Positions 1 through 8,052 of a stretch of 16,367 nucleotides of DNA are shown here, one piece after another. The position numbers and the translations under genes were made by a program. The notes under the pieces were generated by a model. It was not told where the DNA came from. It did not search any database and worked only from the letters and a program-made list of their open reading frames with translations. Each line of letters opens with the position of its first letter. The first letter of the stretch is position 1. Location of the stretch: NCBI GenBank assembly GCA_963648435.1, contig CAVJDT010000039.1:1-16367 (forward strand), given 5' to 3'. Source of the DNA: UMGS75 sp963648435 (GTDB lineage: Bacteria > Bacillota_I > Bacilli_A > ML615J-28 > CAG-313).

Positions 1-592
1 GAGGAACACTCCAACCATATTTATCAAACATTGTTTTATTGTAATATAATACTTCAGTTGATTTATTGAATGGAACACTATACATTGTACCAATTGAATC
101 ATATACAGTTCCTTCAGCCCAGAATCCATCAATGTATTGTTTAATTTCGCTTTCTGCTAGACCGATTTTTTCTGTTTCACCACTTGCTAGCGTTTGTTCA
201 ACTTCAGATTCAATATAAGAGTTTAAACCTCTTGCTACTTGACCATCAATGTATAAAGCAACATGGTCAGGATATGTTTGTGCAACTGTAGGTATTTCAT
301 CAGCAGCGATACCATTTGTAATTGTATCTCTTAAAGTTGTATAATCGCCAAGTGGAACTTGAGTAACTTTAATATTTGGATATCTAGTTTCGAAATTTTC
401 AATAATTCTTGCAATAATTTCTTGATTTGCTTGTCCCATTGCATGCCAGAATTCTATACTTATTTCTTTTTTAGTATCTAGTGGCACAACAGTAATTTTT
501 TCAGGTTCATTTTTTTTGCTAGAATTTCCACCACAACTTACAATTGTGAATAGAGAACCTAAAACAACTAATAACATTAAAAACTTTTTCAT
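1..592 (-). CDS. ABC transporter extracellular sugar-binding lipoprotein (3' end cut by window)
   Basis: Family-1 extracellular solute-binding protein of a carbohydrate ABC importer; it would capture substrate outside the membrane and deliver it to the two permeases encoded just upstream. Only the N-terminal ~197 residues are in the window. The start is ATG at 592-590, with GGAG at 599-602 six bases away. Residues 1-20 form a lipoprotein signal peptide: MKK, a hydrophobic core, then lipobox IVSC with Cys20 as the lipidated residue. A short Ser/Asn/Lys/Glu linker follows, then IEFWHAMG (typical first strand of UgpB-like proteins) and later PFNKSTEVLYYNK, the classic family signature. It is the last gene of the operon and lies 49 bases after the permease stop, with no terminator between. 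The substrate cannot be told from this part. Family is certain, substrate is not. Confidence 0.93.
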   Translation of the reverse strand, partial: MKKFLMLLVVLGSLFTIVSCGGNSSKKNEPEKITVVPLDTKKEISIEFWHAMGQANQEIIARIIENFETRYPNIKVTQVPLGDYTTLRDTITNGIAADEIPTVAQTYPDHVALYIDGQVARGLNSYIESEVEQTLASGETEKIGLAESEIKQYIDGFWAEGTVYDSIGTMYSVPFNKSTEVLYYNKTMFDKYGWSVP

Positions 593-641
593 TTTCTTCT
601 CCTTTTTTATATTTTATATGTTTACTAAAACGAATTTAGTT

Positions 642-1673
642 TTAGCCTTTAATACCACTTCGTGATACACCACGCATGATATATTTACGTAAGAATATAA
701 ACACGAAGAGTAGCGGTAAGGTAACAACTGTTGTTGCTGCCATTTGCAAACCTTGAGCTGTTCTTCCTTCTGAATCTGAGAATGAAGACCTCAAACCTGT
801 AGTAATTAATCTCATATTTTTGTCACGAGTAACCATCATTGGCCATACATACGCATTCCATGAACCCATTAGTTTTAAGATTGTAATGGTAATGATTGTA
901 GGCATTGCAATTGGAATCATAATTTTAATTAAATATTTAAAATCACTAGTTCCATCTACTTTTGCGGCGTAATATAGCTCGTTTGGAATTTGTTTGAAAT
1001 TTTGTCTTAATAAATAAATGTAATATACACTGATTAAAAATGGCACTATCATTGCCCAATATGTATCAATACCAGATGTACCAAAAATAGTTTTTGCGGT
1101 TTTGGTTACTGTAATATAATTAGTAATAACCATCATTTCACCTGGAATCATCATTGTAGCAAGGAAAAGTGTAAAGATAAATTCACGGCCAAAGAATTTA
1201 ATTCTTGAAAATGCAAATGCTGCCATAACAGTGGTAACTACAGTACCTATTGTAGAAAACACACCAACAACAATTGTATTAAAAATTAATCTTCCTGCAT
1301 TTAGTCTTGTTATCGCTTGTGGATAATTTGATAAAGCAAGGTCGTATTTACCTAAACCAGGAATAAGAGTAGGGGTAGGTAAATCAATTTCTGCCGCTGT
1401 CTTTAGTGATGTTGCAATCATCCAATAAAATGGAATAATCATGCAAAATGCCATAAGAACTAAAAATGTATAACATATTGTACGTTTAATAATTCTAAAA
1501 ACTTTTTCCCTTTTAATTATTTCTGTTGCTGTATCGCCAACAGCAGCTTGTTTGTTTTCTGGGATATGGTTTATTATTCTACGTTTATACTTGTTTGGTT
1601 TTCTTTCAACAAGTTTAAGACTTAGATACACTATTAGAAGTACTAAACATATGCCTAAAATAAATAGATACAT
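642..1673 (-). CDS. Carbohydrate ABC transporter permease, MalG-type
   Basis: Inner permease subunit of a CUT1-type sugar importer; it pairs with the MalF-type subunit next door to form the channel. The cytoplasmic EAA loop that docks on the ATPase is visible at residues 234-254 (YYAAKVDGT..., ending IMIP). ATG at 1673 is preferred: GGAGG at 1684-1688 lies 10 bases upstream, while the in-frame TTG at 1679 would be only 4 bases away. The protein is 343 residues, longer than the usual ~280, because of an extra N-terminal segment: a hydrophobic helix (about 2-19) and a charged stretch (20-65) before the canonical first helix at about 66-87. It follows the MalF-type gene with 17 bases between stop and start, and its ribosome site begins right after that stop. 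Family certain; sugar unknown. Confidence 0.94.
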   Translation of the reverse strand: MYLFILGICLVLLIVYLSLKLVERKPNKYKRRIINHIPENKQAAVGDTATEIIKREKVFRIIKRTICYTFLVLMAFCMIIPFYWMIATSLKTAAEIDLPTPTLIPGLGKYDLALSNYPQAITRLNAGRLIFNTIVVGVFSTIGTVVTTVMAAFAFSRIKFFGREFIFTLFLATMMIPGEMMVITNYITVTKTAKTIFGTSGIDTYWAMIVPFLISVYYIYLLRQNFKQIPNELYYAAKVDGTSDFKYLIKIMIPIAMPTIITITILKLMGSWNAYVWPMMVTRDKNMRLITTGLRSSFSDSEGRTAQGLQMAATTVVTLPLLFVFIFLRKYIMRGVSRSGIKG

Positions 1674-1690
1674 AATCAATTAACCTCCTT

Positions 1691-2653
1691 CTAATAGAAC
1701 ACTTTTTTCTTACTTACATACCTATTAACGGCTGTAAACGCTAAGATTATAATAAACAAGATTACTGCACCTGCAGATGCTGCACCCGCATCGCCGCCTT
1801 CTTTTAGTTTATCATATATATACCATACAACAGTTGCCATATTATGTCTTGTACCAACACTTTGAGCAGATTTGCCAAAGATTGCGACAACAGATGTATA
1901 TTCTTTAAATGCACCTATAAGTGAGGTTATTAATAAATAAAATATTTGAGGTGATAATAGCGGAACAGTTATTTTCATAAACGTTCTCATCTTTGATGTA
2001 CCATCAATTTGTGCTGCTTGATAGTATTGCTTATCAACACCTTGTAAAGCACTTAACAAAATTAACACTTTAAATGGAAGTGAATTCCATACAATATATA
2101 CCAATAAAACAACTAATGATGTAAAGTATTGACTATTAAATACCGCATTGTCACTTGCAAAGCTAAATAACAAACCATTGTTTGTATTTCCGCCCAGCCA
2201 GTTTATTCCTTTACCACCAAACAGTGAAATTATTGTATTAATCAAACCTTGGTTACTTTCAAACATAACTGAGAATACCATACCAATTGCAATTGTATTT
2301 GTAACATATGGTAAGAAGAAAATAGTTTGAAATACTTTTTGTAAACTTTTAATTGAATTTAAGGCAACCGCAATTAAAAGTGATAATAAAATTGATAGAG
2401 GAACAGAAACAAAAACTATTATCATCGTATTAATTAAATACTTCAAAAAAGGATTTTTTGGATTAAATATTAACTTATAGTTTGCTAATCCAAATGACTC
2501 ATATGTACCAGTCATATAGTTATAATCTTCCTTGAATGAAATAATAAACGTATTAACTAGAGGATAAAATGTAAATATTCCTAGCAATATGATTGCTGGC
2601 AATAAGTACAAAATACCTCTTATAAAATTGGTACTTGCTTTTCCTTCAACCAT
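1691..2653 (-). CDS. Sugar ABC transporter permease, MalF/UgpA-type
   Basis: Second permease subunit of the CUT1-type importer. It is 320 residues with six predicted membrane helices; the first hydrophobic segment (about 13-40) starts soon after the N-terminus. The EAA loop is at about 211-231 (YQAAQIDGT..., ending ITVP) and would contact the ATPase. It starts with ATG at 2653, one base after the TAG stop of the ATPase gene. Only a weak GGAAGAGAG stretch lies upstream, so translation is probably coupled to the ATPase gene. The large N-terminal periplasmic insertion of E. coli MalF is absent, as is normal for UgpA/LacF-like subunits. Family certain; substrate not determinable from the sequence. 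Confidence 0.95.
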   Translation of the reverse strand: MVEGKASTNFIRGILYLLPAIILLGIFTFYPLVNTFIISFKEDYNYMTGTYESFGLANYKLIFNPKNPFLKYLINTMIIVFVSVPLSILLSLLIAVALNSIKSLQKVFQTIFFLPYVTNTIAIGMVFSVMFESNQGLINTIISLFGGKGINWLGGNTNNGLLFSFASDNAVFNSQYFTSLVVLLVYIVWNSLPFKVLILLSALQGVDKQYYQAAQIDGTSKMRTFMKITVPLLSPQIFYLLITSLIGAFKEYTSVVAIFGKSAQSVGTRHNMATVVWYIYDKLKEGGDAGAASAGAVILFIIILAFTAVNRYVSKKKVFY

Positions 2654-2654
2654 A

Positions 2655-3716
2655 CTATTGGATTCTCTCTTCCGTTACTTTGTCAAAAATAAAGAATTTA
2701 TTTTTCTTAATAAACGCTTTTGTTGTGGTTTCCTCTTTTACTTCCACACTTGAATCTACAATAAAGCGGAATGTTTCTTTTTCTGAATTTGGATTTACAC
2801 CTGTAACAAGTTTATCACGTCCAATATATTCAACATGCTGAATATATATAGACATATCACCATTAGGATTTATTTCAAATCCTTCCGGTCTTATACCAAT
2901 TGTAACTTCTTGATCAGGAAGATTGGTAGATGCAATTTTTTCTTTACCAATATAAAGATTTCCATTATGTGCTACTCCATTAAAAATGTCAATTGGAGGA
3001 GTACCTAAGAATTTTGCAACAAATTGATTTGTCGGATCTTCATAAACTCTTTGTGGAGCTCCTTTTTGTTGCATTATACCAAACTTCATTACAACGATTT
3101 CATCAGATATACTCATCGCTTCTTCTTGGTCATGAGTTACGAAAATAGTTGTGATACCTGTTTCTCTTTGGATTCTTTTTATTTCTTCACGAGTTTGTAA
3201 ACGTAAACGTGCATCTAAGTTTGATAATGGTTCATCTAACAACAACACACGCGGTTCTTTTACCAAGGCTCTTGCAATCGCAACACGTTGTTGTTGACCA
3301 CCAGATAATTGCCGTGGCTTACGGTTCATTAACTCTTCAATACCAACTAAACGCGCATACTTTTGAGTTCTTGCTAGTGCTTCTGCTTTTGTTAATTTCA
3401 TATTTTGCAAAGGAAACATAATATTTTGCTTTACAGTCATATGTGGATATAAAGCATAGTTTTGGAATACTAGGCCTATTCCTCTTTTTTCTGCTGGTAG
3501 TGAAGTTACATCTTCATCTCCGAAAAAAATTTGGCCCGAGGATGGTTCTAACAATCCAGCAATCATGTATAATGTTGTTGATTTACCACATCCCGACGGG
3601 CCAAGCAAACCAATAAGACGTCCAGAAGGGATAACTATATCTAAGTCATCTACCGCTCTTACTTCCGAATTCTTATCGGCAAATATTTTTGTTAAATGAG
3701 ACAAGCGAATATCCAT
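2655..3716 (-). CDS. ugpC: Sugar ABC transporter ATP-binding protein, UgpC/MsmX/MalK family
   Basis: ATPase subunit that powers the sugar importer; it acts as a cytoplasmic homodimer. From the chosen start it has 353 residues. Walker A GPSGCGKST is at 39-47, Q-loop Gln85, ABC signature LSGGQQQ at 137-143, Walker B VLLLDEP at 157-163 and switch His195 (VTHDQEEA). A C-terminal TOBE/regulatory domain spans about 235-353 and includes the family motif IGIRPE. An upstream in-frame ATG at 3758 exists, but the start at 3716 is much better: GGAGG at 3726-3730, nine bases away, followed by the typical MDIRLSHLTKIF opening. It is first in its operon, ~65 bases from the promoter at 3782-3810. In Gram-positives such ATPases (MsmX) can serve several importers, so the gene name marks family, not proven substrate. 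Confidence 0.95.
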   Translation of the reverse strand: MDIRLSHLTKIFADKNSEVRAVDDLDIVIPSGRLIGLLGPSGCGKSTTLYMIAGLLEPSSGQIFFGDEDVTSLPAEKRGIGLVFQNYALYPHMTVKQNIMFPLQNMKLTKAEALARTQKYARLVGIEELMNRKPRQLSGGQQQRVAIARALVKEPRVLLLDEPLSNLDARLRLQTREEIKRIQRETGITTIFVTHDQEEAMSISDEIVVMKFGIMQQKGAPQRVYEDPTNQFVAKFLGTPPIDIFNGVAHNGNLYIGKEKIASTNLPDQEVTIGIRPEGFEINPNGDMSIYIQHVEYIGRDKLVTGVNPNSEKETFRFIVDSSVEVKEETTTKAFIKKNKFFIFDKVTEERIQ

Positions 3717-3781
3717 AATACAAAACCTCCTCGTTTGACTATATTTGTCTATTTTCATCTTGAAATATTATCTCTATACTT

Positions 3782-3810
3782 ATTATAGCATAATCAAATA
3801 TTTTTTTCAA
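3782..3810 (-). promoter_or_regulatory. Promoter of the sugar ABC importer operon
   Basis: On the minus strand, -35 TTGAAA (3805-3810), a 17-base spacer, and -10 TATAAT (3782-3787) preceded by TGC, which makes an extended -10. The predicted transcript starts near 3775 and has a ~60-base leader to the ATG at 3716. I see no convincing catabolite (cre) operator or other inverted repeat in the leader. Confidence 0.8.
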
Positions 3811-3862
3811 AAGAAGTGAATAATAAAGTTATAAATTTCGACATTTTATTTATAAGCAGTTT

Positions 3863-3894
3863 AAAAAGTTGTAGACTTAAAATATCTACAACTT
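3863..3894 (-). terminator. Rho-independent terminator of dnaX-ybaB-recR
   Basis: Perfect 10-base-pair inverted repeat AAGTTGTAGA (3866-3875) / TCTACAACTT (3885-3894) with a 9-base loop. On the minus strand it is followed by a run of five T (3863-3867). It lies 33 bases past the recR stop and before the sugar-operon promoter, so it insulates the two operons. On the plus strand the tail is ATTTTATT, weaker, and there is no plus gene to end. Confidence 0.85.
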
Positions 3895-3927
3895 ATTTTA
3901 TTCATACATTTACTTGACGTATTTTTC

Positions 3928-4524
3928 CTATTTGTTCTTTCTTCCCTCTAACGCATACTTAAGTGTTAGAGCATCTACATATTCTAGATCTCCTCCTGCA
4001 GGTAAACCATATCCAATTCGTGATATTGTTAAACCTTCACGAGCTAATATTTTTTCTAAGTATAAAGCTGTGGTTTCACCATTCATTGTAAAACTTGTGG
4101 CTATTATAATTTCTTTGGTTTCGCTTGTTATTCTTTGTTCTAATTGTTCTATATTTAATTGATTAGGTCCTATTCCATCTAGTGGTGAAATTAACCCTCC
4201 TAAAATATGATACATTCCATTATATTGACCTGTTTTTTCAATAGCTAAAGCATCTTTAGCATCTTTTACAACCATTATTTGTTCATGACTACGATATAGA
4301 TTTGAACAAATTTCGCAAGTATCTTCTAATGTATACATTCCACATATTTTACATTTTTTAACTTGCTTTTTGGTTTCTCTTAGTACTCTTGCAAATCTTT
4401 CTACTTCATCATTTGACATATTTTCTATTACATGAAAAGCATATCGTGATGCTGTTTTTTTACCAACACTTGGTAATTTTTCAAAACAAGCAGAAAGATT
4501 TTCTAAGAATTTAAAATCATCCAT
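3928..4524 (-). CDS. recR: Recombination mediator protein RecR
   Basis: RecR, 198 residues (the usual length), works with RecF/RecO to load RecA on gapped or single-stranded DNA. Domains in order: helix-hairpin-helix at the N-terminus (LEKLPSVGKKTASRYAF, about 14-30); a C4 zinc finger with Cys58, Cys61, Cys70 and Cys73; a Toprim domain from about 81 that includes YHILGGLISPLDGIGP (105-120); and a C-terminal Walker-B-like tail. The Toprim glutamate position reads VVKD, i.e. Lys instead of Glu; B. subtilis RecR also lacks this Glu and RecR is not a nuclease, so this is not alarming. The ATG overlaps the ybaB stop by one base (TAATG), so translation is likely coupled. Third gene of dnaX-ybaB-recR, a standard Firmicutes operon. 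Function is well supported. Confidence 0.97.
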   Translation of the reverse strand: MDDFKFLENLSACFEKLPSVGKKTASRYAFHVIENMSNDEVERFARVLRETKKQVKKCKICGMYTLEDTCEICSNLYRSHEQIMVVKDAKDALAIEKTGQYNGMYHILGGLISPLDGIGPNQLNIEQLEQRITSETKEIIIATSFTMNGETTALYLEKILAREGLTISRIGYGLPAGGDLEYVDALTLKYALEGRKNK

Positions 4525-4823
4525 TAAAACATTCCGCCCATATATGCTTTATATTTAGAAAGTCTTTCTTCTGTATATACGGCTATTTCTTCATTTGCTT
4601 TGTGGCTCGCCGCAACAACCATATCACCTAATAATTCAAGGTCTTCTGGTCCTGCTACTTCAAAATCACTATCAATTGTTACTTTTTTTATTTCGTGGTT
4701 TCCATACATAACAACAGTAACGGGGCCACTTGAAGTAGTGAATTCACTTTCTTCTATTTCTCTTTGAGCATTTTCAATTTCTCTTTGCATTTGTTGTAAT
4801 TTGCGAATCATTTGTGGATTCAT
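4524..4823 (-). CDS. ybaB: YbaB/EbfC family nucleoid-associated protein
   Basis: A small DNA-binding protein of 99 residues that forms dimers on the nucleoid; its exact role is unsettled in the family. The sequence starts MNPQMIRKLQQMQREIENAQ, a long amphipathic helix, then strands around VTVVMYGNHEIKKVTID and a C-terminal helix (about 62-90), which is the canonical YbaB fold pattern. The start is ATG at 4823 with GGAGG at 4833-4837, nine bases upstream. The dnaX stop lies between this ribosome site and the start, so the gene is tightly packed after dnaX. Its stop overlaps the recR start. Context (dnaX upstream, recR downstream) matches B. subtilis yaaK. Confidence 0.96.
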   Translation of the reverse strand: MNPQMIRKLQQMQREIENAQREIEESEFTTSSGPVTVVMYGNHEIKKVTIDSDFEVAGPEDLELLGDMVVAASHKANEEIAVYTEERLSKYKAYMGGMF

Positions 4824-4827
4824 TTAT

Positions 4828-7800
4828 TTATTCCTCCTCTTTTTCTACAATATCTTCACCAAAGAAGCTTTCAGCTTGGTGAATTGATTGATTTTTTTTG
4901 CTTGTTAAATTTGATGTATTTATAACCACAACCTTTAACTCAGGATTTTTGATTGGTGTAAGTCTAGGGTATTTAATTCCCATATTATATTGTCCAGCAT
5001 ACTCTAATCTTTTTTCTTGCCATGTGTTTTCTGGTAATGCGATAAAATCATAATCTTTGCCGAATGTAATCTTCAAAACCTGTAATGCGTTAGTATGACC
5101 TTTTGGTTCCATTAAGTGATTACACATTGAAGCATGAGGATAAACAATTAATAATTCATTATAACCGTTGGCTGTTAAAGTTCCTTCTGACAATAATTTC
5201 GCAGTTGGTGATAATAAATGTCCTACTCTGTCCTCTAATTTAGACCAATTGGAAAGGATATTTATTTTTTCTTCACGACATTTTTGATCTCTTGCTTGGT
5301 GTAATATTCTTTCTACAATTTTAACATCATATATTTTTGCACTTTCATCTGTTGTTTCAAACTCTTTTGTTTCTCGTTGAAGTGGTGTTCTTATTACAAC
5401 CGTTCTTTCATTTTTGATTAAGTTTGGTTTTTCTTCTACTTTAGGAACTTGTTCTTTTGCCTCTTCTGTTTTCGTGTTGATAATTGTAGGTTCTACTGGT
5501 TTTTCAACTTTTTGTTCTTCTGGTTCTCTTACAATTTCAAACGGACTACGACGTTTTGTTAATCCACCATCAAGTTTAGTATTAATTTCATCAACTTTAG
5601 TTTGAATTTCTTGAACTTTGATGCTTAATTTAATACTGTAATCTTTAGCGTCTTGAATTGCTTGTTTGTTATCTTGAATTAGGCTCATATAATCGTCACT
5701 TGATTGATTTGAAAGTTCATTAATTTTATCTAACAAATCATTATAATTAGCAATAATACTATTTGTTAATTCTCCTCTTGTATCCATAATTTTAGATTGA
5801 ATATCATTAATTGTGTTTTCTATTTTTTCATTAATTTCTTGTTTATATTCAGTACTATCATCTATATTAGATATTTTATTTTCCATTTCGGATAAACTAA
5901 GTTGTAAATTTTGAACTAATGTTACTAAAGAAATATAATTTTCGTTAAGTTGTTCAACTTCAGCATCGTTTGTATGATTTATATCTTTGTTTGTGTATGT
6001 TGCTTTTATATTTCTTGCTAATTCATCAACTCTATTTATGACCATATCTAAATATTCTTCTACAACAACAATTCTTTCATTTATATCGTTATTTGTTGGA
6101 GTGCTATTCTCAACGTTTTGAACATTAATATTTGAAACTTTATCTTCTAAACTAGCTAATTTTTGATATATTTCTGAATTATCTTGAACCTCTCTTACAG
6201 CGTTTGAGTTTTCATTTTCTTCAAGTTTAGTAATTCGGTCTAATAACTCAGTATAAGTGTTTTGTTGTTCTAAATTAGGTGTTTCTTGAGTTTCTTTTAC
6301 ATTGTTTTTATCTTCTTCAAGTTTAGTAATTCGGTCTAACAATTCGGTATAATCGTTTAGATTTTTGTTTTCTTTTAAAGTTTCTAGTTCTTCTTTAATT
6401 TTACTTACTTCTTGTTCTAATTCTTGGTTTACCACATCATTAGTAGGCTTAATTTCTCCTTTGATATTTTCTTCATCTAGTTGTTGGCCTGTTGTTGGCG
6501 TGCTTTCATGAGTCTCTTTTGCCTCTAGTTTTACTTCTATTTCTTGAATGCTTTCACTAATTTCTTGAATTTTTTCTTCTAGTTTAGCTGGTTGATTTTT
6601 ATTTGCTAAAGATAAATCTTCAAGCATACTTATTTTAGCTTCTATTTTTTCTTTAAATGCTTGAACACTTTGTCTATTTACTTCTGTATTTAGTTTTTTT
6701 ACTTGATTATCAAGAGTATTTATTCGTGAAATTATTTCTACAACTCCTTCACCACCACTTACAACTTGGATGTTTTCTATTTTTTCTTCCATTTTTTGAA
6801 TTTGATTTAGCACATCTATATCTTGCGCAGCACTATTGATTATTTTGATTATTCCTACTTCTAAGTAAATTTTTGGTGAGTTAGTAAATCTAATTTTGTT
6901 TTGAATGTCTACAAACATATCAACATAATAAAATAATTTAGTTTCACTTGTTTGGGATGCTAGCTCCACAAAATCATTCTTATTATATATATATTGTATT
7001 TTTGAACCTTCTTTTAAATTCTTATATAAAAGTAAGTCACGACAAAATTGAATCAAACTAGTTAATATTCTACTTACTTCTTTTCCCATTTCAATTAGGT
7101 CAGTTACTTTATCTAGTGCAAGTTCTGTATCTTGGTTGTTTAAGGCTGTAATCAACTCAGTTAAATACTTATATGAGACTCTACCGGTTATATTATCGAT
7201 ATCTTCTATTGTGATTTGGTCAAAATTATATACTCTTGCTTGGTCAAGAATGCTTAAAGCATCTCGCATACCGCCTTCTGACATTTCTGCTATTCCTTGT
7301 AGGGCTTCATCAGTAATTTTGATGTTTTCTTTTTTGCAAACTTTAATAAGCATTTCAATAATTTCGTGTGTAGATAGTTGTTTGAAATCTAATCTTTGAC
7401 ATCTAGACAAAATAGTTGAAGGAATTTTATAAGGTTCTGTAGTCGCAAGAATGAAAATTACATGAGCAGGGGGTTCTTCTAGTGTTTTTAGTAACGCATT
7501 GAACGCAGCAGTACTTAGCATATGCGCTTCATCTATTATATATACTTTTTTCTTAAGTTTGCTTGGTAAGAAGTTTACTTTCTCTAAAATTTCACGCATT
7601 TGGTCGACACCATTGTTACTTGCGGCGTCAAGTTCTATTACATCTGTGGTTTCATCGTTCATTATAGCCCGACAATTTGGGCATTCATTACAAGGTTCTC
7701 CATCTTGTGGGTTTGTACAATTGACAGCTTTTGCGAAAATTCTGGCAATTGTTGTTTTTCCAATTCCACGTAATCCACTAAATATATATGCGTGTGATAT

Positions 7801-7908
7801 TTTTCCTTCGCTTACTGCGTTTTCTAATATTTTAATAATGTGCTTTTGGCCAACAACCTCATCAAATCTAGTTGGGCGATAAGTTCTATATAGCGCTTTA
7901 TATGCCAC
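4828..7908 (-). CDS. dnaX: DNA polymerase III subunit gamma/tau with large coiled-coil region
   Basis: Clamp-loader ATPase of the replisome. GTG at 7908 is the better start: GGAGG (7916-7920) is seven bases away, and it gives MAYKALYRTYRP, the usual DnaX opening; the in-frame GTG at 7914 is one base from the ribosome site. Numbering from 7914 (subtract two for 7908): Walker A GLRGIGKTT 47-55; zinc Cys66, 75, 78, 81; Walker B VYIIDEAH 124-131; SRC finger 170-172; lid and collar domains to about 360. Then comes an unusual charged segment, about 365-785, rich in E/K/N/I/L with heptad-like hydrophobic spacing. A Pro/Glu/Lys linker covers 786-855. A recognisable tau C-terminal domain covers about 861-1000 (VERILHQARDQK...). 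DnaX is usually 550-650 residues, so this is about 400 longer. First gene of the dnaX-ybaB-recR operon. The core call is certain; the role of the insert is unknown. Confidence 0.97.
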   Translation of the reverse strand: MAYKALYRTYRPTRFDEVVGQKHIIKILENAVSEGKISHAYIFSGLRGIGKTTIARIFAKAVNCTNPQDGEPCNECPNCRAIMNDETTDVIELDAASNNGVDQMREILEKVNFLPSKLKKKVYIIDEAHMLSTAAFNALLKTLEEPPAHVIFILATTEPYKIPSTILSRCQRLDFKQLSTHEIIEMLIKVCKKENIKITDEALQGIAEMSEGGMRDALSILDQARVYNFDQITIEDIDNITGRVSYKYLTELITALNNQDTELALDKVTDLIEMGKEVSRILTSLIQFCRDLLLYKNLKEGSKIQYIYNKNDFVELASQTSETKLFYYVDMFVDIQNKIRFTNSPKIYLEVGIIKIINSAAQDIDVLNQIQKMEEKIENIQVVSGGEGVVEIISRINTLDNQVKKLNTEVNRQSVQAFKEKIEAKISMLEDLSLANKNQPAKLEEKIQEISESIQEIEVKLEAKETHESTPTTGQQLDEENIKGEIKPTNDVVNQELEQEVSKIKEELETLKENKNLNDYTELLDRITKLEEDKNNVKETQETPNLEQQNTYTELLDRITKLEENENSNAVREVQDNSEIYQKLASLEDKVSNINVQNVENSTPTNNDINERIVVVEEYLDMVINRVDELARNIKATYTNKDINHTNDAEVEQLNENYISLVTLVQNLQLSLSEMENKISNIDDSTEYKQEINEKIENTINDIQSKIMDTRGELTNSIIANYNDLLDKINELSNQSSDDYMSLIQDNKQAIQDAKDYSIKLSIKVQEIQTKVDEINTKLDGGLTKRRSPFEIVREPEEQKVEKPVEPTIINTKTEEAKEQVPKVEEKPNLIKNERTVVIRTPLQRETKEFETTDESAKIYDVKIVERILHQARDQKCREEKINILSNWSKLEDRVGHLLSPTAKLLSEGTLTANGYNELLIVYPHASMCNHLMEPKGHTNALQVLKITFGKDYDFIALPENTWQEKRLEYAGQYNMGIKYPRLTPIKNPELKVVVINTSNLTSKKNQSIHQAESFFGEDIVEKEEE
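6217..6351 (-). repeat. Direct repeat inside the dnaX coiled-coil region
   Basis: Two 39-base copies at 6217-6255 and 6313-6351, offset by 96 bases (32 codons). The first 27 bases are identical and there are three mismatches in the remaining 12. They encode the peptide YTELLDRITKLEE twice (residues about 522-534 and 554-566). The near identity at DNA level points to a fairly recent internal duplication, which would lengthen the coiled coil. Confidence 0.85.
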
Positions 7909-7943
7909 AGGCACACCTCCTTTATATTTTTGCTGTTATGTTT

Positions 7944-7952
7944 ATTATACCA
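7944..7952 (-). promoter_or_regulatory. Extended -10 promoter of dnaX
   Basis: On the minus strand TGG followed by TATAAT (7944-7949), an extended -10 element, 36 bases upstream of the GTG start at 7908. The -35 position falls in an A-rich run with no good TTGACA match, which is tolerable with an extended -10. It sits back-to-back with the plus-strand gene at 8053. Confidence 0.6.
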
Positions 7953-8031
7953 CAATAGTGATTTTTTTTTATTATGTTTGCGTGATTTTTTTCTTGTCAC
8001 TTACTTTATGGTATTTTTTACTTTTTCCTCA

Positions 8032-8037
8032 TATAAT
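8032..8037 (+). promoter_or_regulatory. Possible -10 element for the Na/Pi cotransporter-like gene
   Basis: TATAAT on the plus strand, 15 bases before the ATG at 8053. No good -35 at 17 bases (the position reads TGGTAT). The leader would be only about 9-10 bases, so this is a weak call; transcription could instead start elsewhere in the 7920-8050 gap. Confidence 0.35.
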
Positions 8038-8052
8038 TATCTGAGTGATTAT

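Noticed and set aside
3717..3758. 14-residue upstream extension of the ABC ATPase
   Set aside because: A strong GGAGG at 3726-3730 sits nine bases before the inner ATG, and homologues begin with the sequence that follows that ATG.
4168..4284. Loss of the Toprim glutamate in RecR (VVKD instead of VVED) as a sign of inactivation
   Set aside because: B. subtilis RecR also lacks Glu there, and RecR does not need nuclease-type Toprim catalysis; all other motifs are intact.
4892..4899. Run of eight A near the 3' end of dnaX as a slippage site
   Set aside because: It is past the tau C-terminal domain, so slippage would change only the last residues. No stimulatory structure or internal ribosome site was seen next to it.
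7545..7552. Possible programmed -1 frameshift site (A-run at Lys codons 121-123) in dnaX, as in E. coli gamma/tau
   Set aside because: The run reads AAG AAA AAA GTA in frame, which is not the X XXY YYZ phase of a slippery heptamer. It lies inside the ATPase domain, where a shift would destroy the product.
7499..7882. 127-codon plus-strand open frame opposite the dnaX ATPase domain
   Set aside because: It is antisense to strongly conserved codons, has no ribosome site, and its composition is that of a mirror of coding sequence.
7930..8052. 41-residue N-terminal extension of the Na/Pi cotransporter-like gene
   Set aside because: The stretch overlaps the dnaX promoter, contains no ribosome site before its upstream start, and the family alignment pattern begins at the helix just after 8053.
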